DNA of 64,000 nucleotides, from the NCBI GenBank assembly GCA_022764165.1, contig JALERM010000181.1, positions 1 through 64,000 on the forward strand, read 5' to 3'. A program made the position numbers and the translations under genes. The notes under the pieces are model-generated. The model saw only the letters and a program-made list of their open reading frames with translations. It made no database searches and was not told the DNA's origin. The DNA comes from Eubacterium sp. Lineage in GTDB: Bacteria > Bacillota > Clostridia > Lachnospirales > Lachnospiraceae. The number at the start of each line of letters is the position of its first letter. The stretch's first letter is position 1. This document shows positions 18,683 to 28,673 of the stretch, one piece after another.

Positions 18683-20338
18683 ATGGAAATAAAAATAAGT
18701 GATTATTTTTCAGACTTTTTTATTAAAGGCTGGAATTTAGACAGAAATCAAAGGCTGAGAGTTGAATATGTGAATCCCATGCAGTTTTTAAAACCGGAGC
18801 GGATGGATCTGGTGTGTAAATTATTTTATATTGACTGCCGGGAGAAACATCAAAATGAAAATCTGGCACGGGAACTTTATAAAGAACATCTCCGTGCATT
18901 TTCATTTGGTACTTTTACAGAACCGGGCTCAGAAGAAAAGAATACTTTGGATAAATACTTTGAAGCGTTTGATAATTTGATTGAGAATACCAGGCTTAAT
19001 GGACTGAAGGCAGATCAATCTGTTGTACCGGTGGGAGCTAACCATAGTATTCTGGATGGCTCACATCGAACGGCTGTTGCAATTTATTATAAATACCCAC
19101 TTCCGGTTGTAAGAATTGAAGGTGTCAGCAAAAGATATGACTATGAGTTTTTTCAAAATCGTAAGCTGAAAAAATGTTATCTGGATTTGATGGCTTATCT
19201 GTACATTCTTTTTGCTGAACATTGTTATGTGGCCTGTTTATGGCCCCGTGCGGATCGGCAGAAGAAAATAGCGAAAGCGGAAGCTTTGATAAAAGAAACT
19301 GCGGGAATTGTGTACCGCAAACGAATCAGATTAAATTACCATGAATTAAAGCTGCTGATGATACAGGTGTATGGCAGTCAAAAATGGGAGGGAAGTGCCG
19401 AGGATAAATTTGAGAGAATCTCATTCAAAGCAAAAGCGTGTTACCGCACGGCTGCTTTTACAACTGTTTATATTTTGTCTGTCGGAGAATTGAAAGAAAT
19501 GGTTGATCTGAAAACAAGAATTCGAGATGTTTTTCAGTTGGAAAATCACTCCATACATATAACAGATACAAAAGATGAAGCGATTGAAGCCGGCCAGGAA
19601 TTATTACTAAAAAAATTAAAAATCGGCAAGAGAGGAAAAATGAGAATTGCAAAGAGTATCAGAAATCGTGCTTATGAATTTTTGTATAAACACCTGCTGC
19701 TCCCTAAAAATATTTATTTTAATTTCAGGGTACTGCCAGTAAGACAAGCTGTGAAACTTCCCTTTTTTATCAATTATGGAGTAAAAATAAAAGAAGTCCA
19801 TAAGGGTGTCATAGAACTGACAAGTAATCGGATTTCAAGGGGGATGATATCAATCGGACGCGGCGGTTCGGAAGGAATTGCCGTAACAGATAAAGGTATG
19901 ATTTCCTTTCGGGCAAAGGCAAAGATTGTATTTGAAGGGACGGCACAATTTCATGCCGGAACACGATTATGGTTTGATGACAATGCCAGAGCTGTATTTG
20001 GAGACGGGTTTTCGGCAAATCGTAATTTCCTTCTTTATTACAATGACAAAATCAGGTTTGGGAAGGACTGTATGTTGGGGTGGAACATCCGAATCATCGA
20101 TGGAAATGCGCACAAGGTCATATATGAAGGGAAAGAAAGGGATGGTGAGTGCAGGATTGCTATTGGATATCATGTCTGGATAGGGGCGGAGGTACAAATC
20201 TGCAGGAGTGTATCGATTGGAAATCATTCCATTGTTGCGTATGGCAGTACGGTGACGGGCGGAGATTTTCCGGATTATTCTATGATTGGCGGCTATCCGG
20301 CAAAAATATTAAAGGAAGGAGTGAATTGGCGAAAATAA
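18683..20338 (+). CDS. fusion of N-terminal ParB/Srx-like domain and C-terminal left-handed beta-helix acyltransferase-like domain
   Basis: VPVGANHSILDGSHRTAVAIYYKYPLPVVRI; C-terminal hexapeptide-type region ending IGYHVWIGAEVQICRSVSIGNHSIVAYGSTVTGGDFPDYSMIGGYPAKILKE. Confidence 0.75.
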   Translation: MEIKISDYFSDFFIKGWNLDRNQRLRVEYVNPMQFLKPERMDLVCKLFYIDCREKHQNENLARELYKEHLRAFSFGTFTEPGSEEKNTLDKYFEAFDNLIENTRLNGLKADQSVVPVGANHSILDGSHRTAVAIYYKYPLPVVRIEGVSKRYDYEFFQNRKLKKCYLDLMAYLYILFAEHCYVACLWPRADRQKKIAKAEALIKETAGIVYRKRIRLNYHELKLLMIQVYGSQKWEGSAEDKFERISFKAKACYRTAAFTTVYILSVGELKEMVDLKTRIRDVFQLENHSIHITDTKDEAIEAGQELLLKKLKIGKRGKMRIAKSIRNRAYEFLYKHLLLPKNIYFNFRVLPVRQAVKLPFFINYGVKIKEVHKGVIELTSNRISRGMISIGRGGSEGIAVTDKGMISFRAKAKIVFEGTAQFHAGTRLWFDDNARAVFGDGFSANRNFLLYYNDKIRFGKDCMLGWNIRIIDGNAHKVIYEGKERDGECRIAIGYHVWIGAEVQICRSVSIGNHSIVAYGSTVTGGDFPDYSMIGGYPAKILKEGVNWRK

Positions 20339-20356
20339 ACCAGTTCCGGTCAGGAG

Positions 20357-21883
20357 ATGCAGATAAATAGAACAGATAATGCTGTCAGAAATATGTTTTT
20401 TGGAATCATTCAAAAAACGGTAAATATTATCATGCCGTTTATTACGAGAACTGTAATGATCGAAACCCTGGGTGCAAACTATCTTGGATTAAACAGTTTG
20501 TTTACTTCTGTTCTTCAGGTATTAAATCTGGCAGAACTGGGTGTGGGAAATGCAATGATTTTCAGTATGTATAAGCCGATTGCAGAAGATGATAAAGAAA
20601 CCATTTGTGCGCTTATGAAGTTGTACCGGGTATATTATCGTATCATTGGTCTGCTGATACTTGTGGCTGGTCTTGGAATCACACCCTTTATTCCCATGCT
20701 TATCAAAAAGGATATTCCACATGGAGTTAATATTTATGTTTTATATGTGATGAATTTGGGAAGTACGGTTCTATCTTATTGGCTTTTTGCATATAAAAAC
20801 AGTATCCTGTATGCTTATCAGCGAAATGATGTAATTGACAGGACATCAGCCATTGTGATCTGTGTACAGCAGGTTATACAGGTATTTGTTCTATTCTTGT
20901 TCAGAAATTACTATTACAATCTGGTGATTGTTCTGGGAGCTCAGGCAGCAAAAAATGTAATGAATGCGTTTGTTGTCTCCAGAATGTTTCCTGAATATGA
21001 AGCAAAGGGAACGCTGTCCACAGAAAAAGTAAAAACTATCAATCAGAGGGTGAAAGATTTATTTACTGCCAAACTGGGAAATACAGTGGTAAGTGCAGCT
21101 GATGCTATTGTCATATCCTCATTTATGGGACTGACAGTATTGGCTGTGTATAACAACTATTATTATATAATGAATGCTGTGATAACCTTCGTATTTATAA
21201 TTTTCACAGCCTGTGGGGCAGGAATCGGGAACAGCCTGATAACAGAAAGTCTGGAGAAAAATTATCATAATTTTAAGACGATGACATTTATCATATCCTG
21301 GATTTCAGGATTCTGTGTCAGCTGTCTTTATTCCCTGTATCAGCCATTTATGAAAATATGGGTTGGCGAAGGATTAATGTTTACTCAATCTGTAGTGATA
21401 CTTTTTTGCATTTATTTTTATCTCTATATATTGTGTGGAGTTTTTTCTACTTATAAAGATTCTGCCGGAATCTGGCATCAGGATAGATTCCGCCCACTGG
21501 CAGGGGCAAGCGTGAATCTTATTCTTAATCTTGCTTTTGTGGGAAAATATGGAATATACGCTATTTTACTGTCAACAATCGTCAGTTATCTGACTGTTAA
21601 CATTCCCTGGTTAATTTACAATGTTTTTCATGTTCTCTTTAAAAGAGATGCCGGGGAATACATAAGGACTGTTTTAAGCTATACGGTAATATCTTTGATG
21701 GTTTGTTTCATTACCGCCTGTGTGTGCAGTCTGGTTAAGATTAAGGGGATTGAGGGACTGCTGTGCAAAGGATTTCTGTGTATGGCTGTGCCTAATATAC
21801 TGTTTCTGTTTATCTATAGAAAAAACCGAGAATTTAAGAATTGTCTTTGCATTGTCAGAAGAATGATATGGAGAAAAGTATGA
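20357..21883 (+). CDS. polysaccharide flippase (Wzx-like)
   Basis: ~508 aa polytopic; FITRTVMIETLGANYLGLNSLFTSVLQVLNLAELGVGNA. Confidence 0.92.
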   Translation: MQINRTDNAVRNMFFGIIQKTVNIIMPFITRTVMIETLGANYLGLNSLFTSVLQVLNLAELGVGNAMIFSMYKPIAEDDKETICALMKLYRVYYRIIGLLILVAGLGITPFIPMLIKKDIPHGVNIYVLYVMNLGSTVLSYWLFAYKNSILYAYQRNDVIDRTSAIVICVQQVIQVFVLFLFRNYYYNLVIVLGAQAAKNVMNAFVVSRMFPEYEAKGTLSTEKVKTINQRVKDLFTAKLGNTVVSAADAIVISSFMGLTVLAVYNNYYYIMNAVITFVFIIFTACGAGIGNSLITESLEKNYHNFKTMTFIISWISGFCVSCLYSLYQPFMKIWVGEGLMFTQSVVILFCIYFYLYILCGVFSTYKDSAGIWHQDRFRPLAGASVNLILNLAFVGKYGIYAILLSTIVSYLTVNIPWLIYNVFHVLFKRDAGEYIRTVLSYTVISLMVCFITACVCSLVKIKGIEGLLCKGFLCMAVPNILFLFIYRKNREFKNCLCIVRRMIWRKV

Positions 21884-21970
21884 TAGAGTGATGGAGACAA
21901 AAGTGACAGAACTGAGCGAGGAAGAATCCGGCAGAATGGCGATGGACTTTTAAAAAAGGGAAGGGTTTGG

Positions 21971-22732
21971 ATGATAGATATACATACACATATTCTTCCT
22001 GGAGTGGATGATGGTGCCCGGGATATAGAAGAATCGGTAGAAATGCTTCGGATGGCAGAAAGCAGTGGGGTTCGGTGTCTTGCTGCCACGCCCCACTGTA
22101 ATATTCCGGGGATATTTGACAATTATATCAGTGAAGAATTAACAGAACAATTTCTGGCATTGAAAAGAGTAGCAGAACGTTTAAAGATTTCTACAACGGT
22201 GCTCAGCGGAATGGAAGTGTTTGCCACACCGGATCTCCCATGGCTGCTGAAAAATGACAGAGTATTTACCTTAAATAGAACCCGGTATTTTCTGACAGAA
22301 TTTTCTTTTGATGAAGAACCGGAATTTTGTGATTATATTCTGAAAAAATGCACAGAACTCCAGTATCAGCCGGTAATTGCTCATCCGGAGAGATATGATT
22401 TTGTGCAGGACAATCCCCGGATTGCAGAACACTGGGCTGCACAGGGGTATGTGATCCAGCTGAATAAGGGAAGCATCCTGGGCAGATTTGGACGGAGTGC
22501 AAAACACACGGCAGATATTCTGATCCGGAAGAACCTGGTTTCCTGTGTGGCCAGTGACGCTCATTCGGCTTTACGGAGGACGCCTCATATGGAGGAAATC
22601 AAAGAGTATCTGAAAGAAATGTATGGAACAGAGTATGCGCGTATGGTCCTTCTGGAAAATCCGCGGAGAATTCTGACCGGACAAGAAGTACAGCCGGGGC
22701 AGGCTTCTTTCGGAGAAGAAAAGGAGTTTTAG
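21971..22732 (+). CDS. CpsB/YwqE-type PHP tyrosine-protein phosphatase
   Basis: MIDIHTHILPGVDDGARDIEESVEMLRMA...ATPHCN...VIAHPERY. Confidence 0.94.
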   Translation: MIDIHTHILPGVDDGARDIEESVEMLRMAESSGVRCLAATPHCNIPGIFDNYISEELTEQFLALKRVAERLKISTTVLSGMEVFATPDLPWLLKNDRVFTLNRTRYFLTEFSFDEEPEFCDYILKKCTELQYQPVIAHPERYDFVQDNPRIAEHWAAQGYVIQLNKGSILGRFGRSAKHTADILIRKNLVSCVASDAHSALRRTPHMEEIKEYLKEMYGTEYARMVLLENPRRILTGQEVQPGQASFGEEKEF

Positions 22733-22744
22733 AGGAGTGAGAAT

Positions 22745-23632
22745 ATGAAGAACTTGCGGATTTTGATTATAATCTTTTTTTGCGTGACAGCAGCAGGTTT
22801 TGCTGTGTATAAGGTGAGAGACCTGGCGGTTAAGGATACCGGAGCACCGGTGATTACCTCTGATACAGAAACGATACAGGTAAGTATCAAGGCAGATGAT
22901 GATCAGATGCTGCAGGGACTGCATGCAGAAGATGACAGAGACGGTGATGTGACGGATTCTCTGGTGGTTGTATCACATACTAAATTTTTTGCAAAAGGAA
23001 AATTTCGTGTAAATTATGCCGCTTTTGATAAAAAAGGAAATGTGGGTACATATACAAGGGTTCTGGAGTATACAGATTACACATCCCCCCAATTCTCTGT
23101 GATATCACCTTTTCGATATAAAGAAAATGAGGGAAATCTGCAGCTTCTCAGTAAAGTAAAAGCAGAGGATTGTCTGGAAGGCGATATCAGCGGACTGATT
23201 AAACTGAAGTATGATGAGGGCTCTTATGTAAATATTGATGAGGAAGGAAAAGCCGGTGTAACTTTTCAGGTGACGAATTCCTGTGGCGATACGGTACAGC
23301 TTCCGGTCCAACTGGAATTTCTGGATGAAGAAACATGGAGTCTTCCTTATCCAATACTTTCAGAATATCTGGTATACACGCCAGTGAATACGGAGGTAGA
23401 TTACGCAGAATATCTGACCGGTGTAAATGTCGGCGGCTCAGAACTGTTATTTGAAGATGCAAAGACAGGGAAAGACTATGGATATTTCCGGAAGAATGTA
23501 TCAATAGATCCACAGGTGGATTACAGCAATCCAGGCATTTATCCGGTAGTATATACACTGAACTCCTCAGATGAAGAAAAGGGAACGGAAGAATTGGGGA
23601 GTGTTACGATGTATGTGGAGGTACGGAAATAA
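22745..23632 (+). CDS. DUF5011-like (Ig-like) membrane-anchored extracellular protein
   Basis: N-terminal TM; HAEDDRDGDVTDSLVVVSHTKFFAKGKFRVNYAAFDKKGN. Confidence 0.75.
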   Translation: MKNLRILIIIFFCVTAAGFAVYKVRDLAVKDTGAPVITSDTETIQVSIKADDDQMLQGLHAEDDRDGDVTDSLVVVSHTKFFAKGKFRVNYAAFDKKGNVGTYTRVLEYTDYTSPQFSVISPFRYKENEGNLQLLSKVKAEDCLEGDISGLIKLKYDEGSYVNIDEEGKAGVTFQVTNSCGDTVQLPVQLEFLDEETWSLPYPILSEYLVYTPVNTEVDYAEYLTGVNVGGSELLFEDAKTGKDYGYFRKNVSIDPQVDYSNPGIYPVVYTLNSSDEEKGTEELGSVTMYVEVRK

Positions 23633-25038
23633 TGAGGATGAGTAATAGTGAAAAGATAAATTATTACAGCATTATCAGAGATGTATTACATAACTGGTGG
23701 GTTATATTGCTTGGTGCGGCAGCGTCCGCCATGATCGGTCATATTGTGGCCAATGAACAGTATTACTTCACATATACCACCAGTGCAACATTTGTTGTTT
23801 CTTCCCGGGGGAGCGACAATAATGTGTATAATAATCTTTCGTCTGCCCAGACGCTGGCCGCGGCATTTTCCAATGTATTGAACAGCAGTATTGTTAAAAA
23901 GAAAGTGTGTGAAGATCTGGGTCTTTCAGAATTCAGTGCGCAGGTCGGTGCGGAAGTGATTTCTGAGACAAATCTTCTGGTGTTGACAGTTACGGCAGAT
24001 ACCTCGGAAATGGCATATCGGATCATACGTTCCATTATGGAAAATTATACTTCTGTTTTTCCATCAGTTTCGGGCAATGCCATGATGGAAGTGCTGCAGG
24101 AACCACCGGTTCCGCAGTCTCCGGATATCAGCTTGAGCACAAAGGAAATGGAAAAGAAAGGTTTTCTGTTCGGGACATTTTTGTGTGCGACAATGTTTGT
24201 TTTAGTGTCTTTTTTGAATGATTCCATCAAATCTGACAGAGATCTGGCAGATAAACTGGATGCCAAACCGTTGGGAACCATATATTTTGAAAAAAAATAC
24301 AAGACATTGTTTTCTCAGCTCCATCATAAGAAGACAAGTATTCTTGTCACGGATCCCACCGTAAGCTTTTGGTTTACAGAGGGTTATAAAAAGATTGCTG
24401 CCAGGTTGACGTATATGGCTGCCGAGATTGACGGAAAGGTCATCGTGGTCACCAGTATTGCCGAAAATGAAGGAAAATCAACGGTGGCAGCTAATCTGGC
24501 ACTGACACTGGCGAGAAATCCTGCGAAAGTTCTTCTCGTTGACTGCGATCTGCGCCGTCCATCTCAACATCTGATATTTGAAAAAAATGTGGACGAACAT
24601 AGGACACTGCCAGATCTGCTGAGCCATGAATGTACATGGAAAGATGTGATTCATTATGATAAGGAGAAAGGAATTTACATACTTTTTAGCGGAAAGTCCT
24701 ATGACAATTCCACGGAGATTGTCTCGTCCGAGGAGATGAGTAATGCCTTGAAGATATTCAGAAAGGATTTTGATTATATCATTCTGGATTCTCCGCCCAT
24801 GTCTTTGATGGCGGATGCAGAGGTTCTGGCAGATCGGGCGGATATGAGTGTGATGGTAGTAAGATACGGCATGGTGCAGGCACAGGATATCAATGATGCT
24901 ATTGATACACTTTCCAACTGTGACTGCCGCATGACCGGTTGTATTTTGAATCAGGCGAGAGTTATTCAGGATATATTGCCAGGAAGAGGAGGATATGGTT
25001 ATGGAAAGTACAGATATGGCGAATATAGAAAAAATTGA
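23632..25038 (+). CDS. Wzz chain-length determinant fused to BY-kinase
   Basis: Two TM flanking Wzz region; Walker A VVTSIAENEGKSTVAANLA, LVDCDLRRPSQH; Tyr-rich C-terminus GYGYGKYRYGEYRKN. Confidence 0.92.
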   Translation: MRMSNSEKINYYSIIRDVLHNWWVILLGAAASAMIGHIVANEQYYFTYTTSATFVVSSRGSDNNVYNNLSSAQTLAAAFSNVLNSSIVKKKVCEDLGLSEFSAQVGAEVISETNLLVLTVTADTSEMAYRIIRSIMENYTSVFPSVSGNAMMEVLQEPPVPQSPDISLSTKEMEKKGFLFGTFLCATMFVLVSFLNDSIKSDRDLADKLDAKPLGTIYFEKKYKTLFSQLHHKKTSILVTDPTVSFWFTEGYKKIAARLTYMAAEIDGKVIVVTSIAENEGKSTVAANLALTLARNPAKVLLVDCDLRRPSQHLIFEKNVDEHRTLPDLLSHECTWKDVIHYDKEKGIYILFSGKSYDNSTEIVSSEEMSNALKIFRKDFDYIILDSPPMSLMADAEVLADRADMSVMVVRYGMVQAQDINDAIDTLSNCDCRMTGCILNQARVIQDILPGRGGYGYGKYRYGEYRKN

Positions 25039-26410
25039 TTTGAATGAGTTTCTGGATAAGCTGATGCATGGCATGAAGCGTCTGTGGTGGCTGATTCTTC
25101 TACTGACTGTTTTTGGGACGACAGCTTCTTATTTTCGGATATCTTCCGCCTATGTACCACACTATGAAGCAGAGGCTACGCTGACAATAACGACAGCCAA
25201 ATCGGATGATTTAATGAATGGCGGTAATTATACGGATATTGCTACGGCACAGCAGATGGGAAAAGTATTTCCTTATATTCTGACCAGCGGAGTTTTGTCA
25301 GATCTGGTAGCACAAGATCTGGGGACAGACTACATGCCGGGACAGATTTCTGTGCAGGCTGTAGAGGGAACCAATCTGGTGACCATCCGTGTGACATCAT
25401 CCGATGGACAGACAGCTTATGATGTACTCAAGTCCGTTCTTAAAAACTATCCGGAAGTGGCACAGTTTGTAGTGGGGCAGACGGAGATGAATCTTCTGGA
25501 TGAAAGCGGAGTACCTTATGAAAGCGGAACAACAAGTGTTACCCGGGGCTCCATGAGGAAAGGCGCAGCGGCAGGATTTGCAGCCGGGATGATTGTACTC
25601 CTGATTTATGTGGCAACCCGCCGTACCATAAGGAAACCCGGAGATTTTAAAACACTTTTAAATATTCCCTGTCTTGGAGTAATTCCTGTCTTCCGGGTAA
25701 AAAAGAGAAGAAAGAAAAAAATACAGAAACCAGTAAATATTCTGGACAGCCATCTGTCACAGGAATATCTTGAGGCACTTCGTGCGGTTCGTACCAGAGT
25801 GGAACGCCGGATGGAAAATGAACATAAAAAGACACTGATGATTACCAGTTCCATTCCGGGTGAAGGTAAATCGACAGTTGCCGTTAACCTGGCTATTTCC
25901 CTTGCTCAAAAAGGAAAAAAGGTGATACTTGTGGATTGTGATCTGAGAAATCCTTCGGTTCAAAATTATATGAATATATCGGGAGTATATCCAGGAATCG
26001 TAAATGTTCTGAATGGAAAAGAAGAATTGGAAGATGCATTATATACTGTGGAAAAAGACGGCATAGATCTGAGAATTCTGTGCGGATACCACGAACCCAC
26101 ACAAAATGTGGAAATACTGGGCAGTCAGGAGATGAAGAATTTACTTGACAAATTGGAAAAAATGGCGGATATTGTTTTGATAGATATATCACCTGCCACA
26201 GTTTTAGTGGATGCACTTATGTTGGCACGTTATGTGCCGATGGCATTGTATGTGGTCAAATATGATTATGCCAGGGTGAGGGATATTCTGGAAGGAATAG
26301 AAGAATTGGCGGAGACCGGTGTGGATGTTCTGGGTTGTGTGATTAACGAAGGAAAATATGGAACGGTACAGACGGGATACAATAGATATGGAAGGTACAG
26401 TGCTTCATAG
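24995..26410 (+). CDS. second Wzz/BY-kinase fusion protein
   Basis: MITSSIPGEGKSTVAVNLAISLAQKGKKVILVDCDLRNPS; Tyr-containing tail YGTVQTGYNRYGRYSAS; overlaps upstream gene. Confidence 0.92.
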   Translation: MVMESTDMANIEKIDLNEFLDKLMHGMKRLWWLILLLTVFGTTASYFRISSAYVPHYEAEATLTITTAKSDDLMNGGNYTDIATAQQMGKVFPYILTSGVLSDLVAQDLGTDYMPGQISVQAVEGTNLVTIRVTSSDGQTAYDVLKSVLKNYPEVAQFVVGQTEMNLLDESGVPYESGTTSVTRGSMRKGAAAGFAAGMIVLLIYVATRRTIRKPGDFKTLLNIPCLGVIPVFRVKKRRKKKIQKPVNILDSHLSQEYLEALRAVRTRVERRMENEHKKTLMITSSIPGEGKSTVAVNLAISLAQKGKKVILVDCDLRNPSVQNYMNISGVYPGIVNVLNGKEELEDALYTVEKDGIDLRILCGYHEPTQNVEILGSQEMKNLLDKLEKMADIVLIDISPATVLVDALMLARYVPMALYVVKYDYARVRDILEGIEELAETGVDVLGCVINEGKYGTVQTGYNRYGRYSAS

Positions 26411-26429
26411 ATAAAGACTGGAGGAGATT

Positions 26430-27428
26430 ATGAAAAAGAAAAAGGCGGTAAAAGTCTGGATAATTATCCTGGCTGTTGTTATTATTATTTCTGCTGTTAT
26501 TGGCGGCGGATTTGCTTTTCTGAATGCGAAGCTTAATAAAATCGGTCGTGTGGACAGCAAACCGGAGGTAGTTGTTGATCCGTCCATGGAAACGTTTGAG
26601 ACAGAAGAAGGTCTGACGGATACGATGGATGCTGCTGATGTTGTCTGGAACAATGCAGATATTAAGAAACTGCAGTCGGATGAGATTTATAATATTCTTC
26701 TGATCGGTCAGGATCGCCGCCCGGGTCAGGGACGTCAGCGTTCAGATTCCATGATTATCTGTACGCTGAATACAAAAGCCAATAAGATTATTCTTACTTC
26801 CGTCATGCGTGATATGTATGTACCAATACCTGGCTACAGTGATAATAGAATCAATGCAGCCTACCAGTTTGGTGGAATGGAACTTCTGGATAAGGTCATG
26901 GAAAATTGTCTGGGTGTACACATTGATGGCAACGTAGAAGTTGATTTTGATGGTTTTATCAATTCACTGGCAGAAGTTGGTGATATTTACATTGAATTGA
27001 ATGAGGCGGAAGCCAATTATCTGAATAAGAATCATAACTGGAAATTGACAGCCGGAGAAAATAACCTTACGCCGGAACAGGCACTTGCCTATGCACGAAC
27101 CCGTTATGTCGGTCATTCTGACTGGGAACGTACAGATCGTCAGAGAAAAGTTATCATGTCAGCGTTCAACAATGTAAAAGATATGAGCATTCCTCAGTTA
27201 ATTGCATTGTCAGATAAGATACTACCGAACGTTACGACAGATATGGATAACTCAGATATTCTCAATTATATTTATCTGGTGGCAGTCAACAAAATGACAA
27301 CCATTGAAAGCCATCGGCTGCCGGAAGAAGGAACCTATACCTGCGAGACACTTCGAAAAGGAATGGAAGTACTGATGCCGGATCTGAAAGCAAATGCAGA
27401 GTATTTGAAACAATATATTGAAGAATAA
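26430..27428 (+). CDS. LCP (LytR-CpsA-Psr) family protein
   Basis: YNILLIGQDRRPGQGRQRSDSMIICTLN...LTSVMRDMYVPIPGY...ALAYARTRYVG. Confidence 0.94.
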   Translation: MKKKKAVKVWIIILAVVIIISAVIGGGFAFLNAKLNKIGRVDSKPEVVVDPSMETFETEEGLTDTMDAADVVWNNADIKKLQSDEIYNILLIGQDRRPGQGRQRSDSMIICTLNTKANKIILTSVMRDMYVPIPGYSDNRINAAYQFGGMELLDKVMENCLGVHIDGNVEVDFDGFINSLAEVGDIYIELNEAEANYLNKNHNWKLTAGENNLTPEQALAYARTRYVGHSDWERTDRQRKVIMSAFNNVKDMSIPQLIALSDKILPNVTTDMDNSDILNYIYLVAVNKMTTIESHRLPEEGTYTCETLRKGMEVLMPDLKANAEYLKQYIEE

Positions 27429-27430
27429 AG

Positions 27431-27468
27431 GGTGCCTGGGGGACGTCTCCCAGGCACCCTTTTCTTTC
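27431..27468 (+). terminator. intrinsic terminator at end of EPS locus
   Basis: GGGTGCCTGGG GGACGT CTCCCAGGCACCC TTTTC. Confidence 0.85.
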
Positions 27469-27505
27469 ACGCTAAATTTCCCAGGTTAATGATACAATGA
27501 AGTTT

Positions 27506-28410
27506 TTATTTTGCTTTCTGCGGCAGCTGTGCCAGTATGATGGCGATGAACATCAGTACACATCCGGCCAGTTCTCTTATAGTGAGTGCCTGATGCAGGA
27601 TGATCCATCCTGCCAGTACGGAGATGCACGATTCCATGCTAAGGATCAGGGATGCAACTGTCGGGTTCATGTTTTTCTGTCCAATGATCTGCAGGGTATA
27701 TACCACTCCGCAGGAGAGCACGCCGGCATACAAAATCGGTGCCCAGGCCAGTAAAATATTATGAATCTGTGGTGATTCAAAAAGGAAGGCAGGTACCGCA
27801 CAGATGGCGGAGGTCACAAAAAACTGAATACAGGACATTTTACTCCGTCTACCAGAGGGGAGAAATGGTCGATGACCAGGATGTGGAGCGAAAATAACAG
27901 AGAACAGATAAATACATAAAAGTCTCCTTTTCCAATCGCAAATCCATCGGTAATGCAGAGCAGATACAGTCCGATCAGAGCAAGAACAACTGCGAGCCAG
28001 ATGGTTGACCGACATTTCTTTTTAAAAAATATAAGCCCAAGGATAGGAACGATAATAATATAGAAGGCAGTGATAAAGCCGGCTCTTCCCACGGTGGTAT
28101 ACTTGATTCCTGTCTGCTGAAAACTGGTGGCGAAGGCCAGCAGCACACCGCAGCAGACTCCGCCTTTGAGCAGAAGTTTCCGCGCCTGGGATTTTTCCTG
28201 CTCATTCAGGATTTTTTTCTCTTTGGGGTTGATTTTATCCAGAATCCAGATACAGGGAATCAGGACAAGTCCCCCCAGAAAATTACGTACCATGTTAAAG
28301 GTAAAAGGTTCCACATAATCCATTCCCACACTCTGAGCCACAAAAGCAACACCCCAGATGGTAGCTGTGAGAAAGAGAATAAGGGAATTTTTTAATTGTA
28401 CTTTTTGCAT
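27506..28410 (-). pseudogene. EamA/DMT family transporter with single frameshift
   Basis: Two minus-strand ORFs (27814-28410, 27506-28015) join as ...PLVDGVK|MSCIQFFVTSAICAVPAFL... if one A is added at the A4 run near 27838-27841. Confidence 0.85.
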
Positions 28411-28507
28411 AGTTTTCCTCTTGCTGTGTGTGATATCAAATTGGAAATACTGCAGCCAGAGTGTTCTGGCAGCCAGATAATTCCGACAATTGTTATATTA
28501 TCATGAG

Positions 28508-28580
28508 ATGATACAAGGGTCAAAAGGTCATGTTTTTCATGCTTGCATGAAAGAACATGACTTTGGGACCCCTACATCAT
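28508..28580. repeat. long imperfect palindrome (REP-like)
   Basis: ATGATACAAGGGTCAAAAGGTCATGTTTTTCATGC / GCATGAAAGAACATGACTTTGGGACCCCTACATCAT. Confidence 0.75.
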
Positions 28581-28673
28581 ATTATTGAAAAATATCTACT
28601 GTTATTATATAATTTTAAAGAAAAATTTACAAGAAACTTTGACATATTATATACAATTTGGGGAGGTATTGTT

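Noticed and set aside
21891-21953. 20-codon ORF METKVTELSEEESGRMAMDF before the cpsB-like gene as a leader peptide
   Set aside because: Weak ribosome-binding site, no regulatory codon run and no adjacent attenuator; insufficient support.
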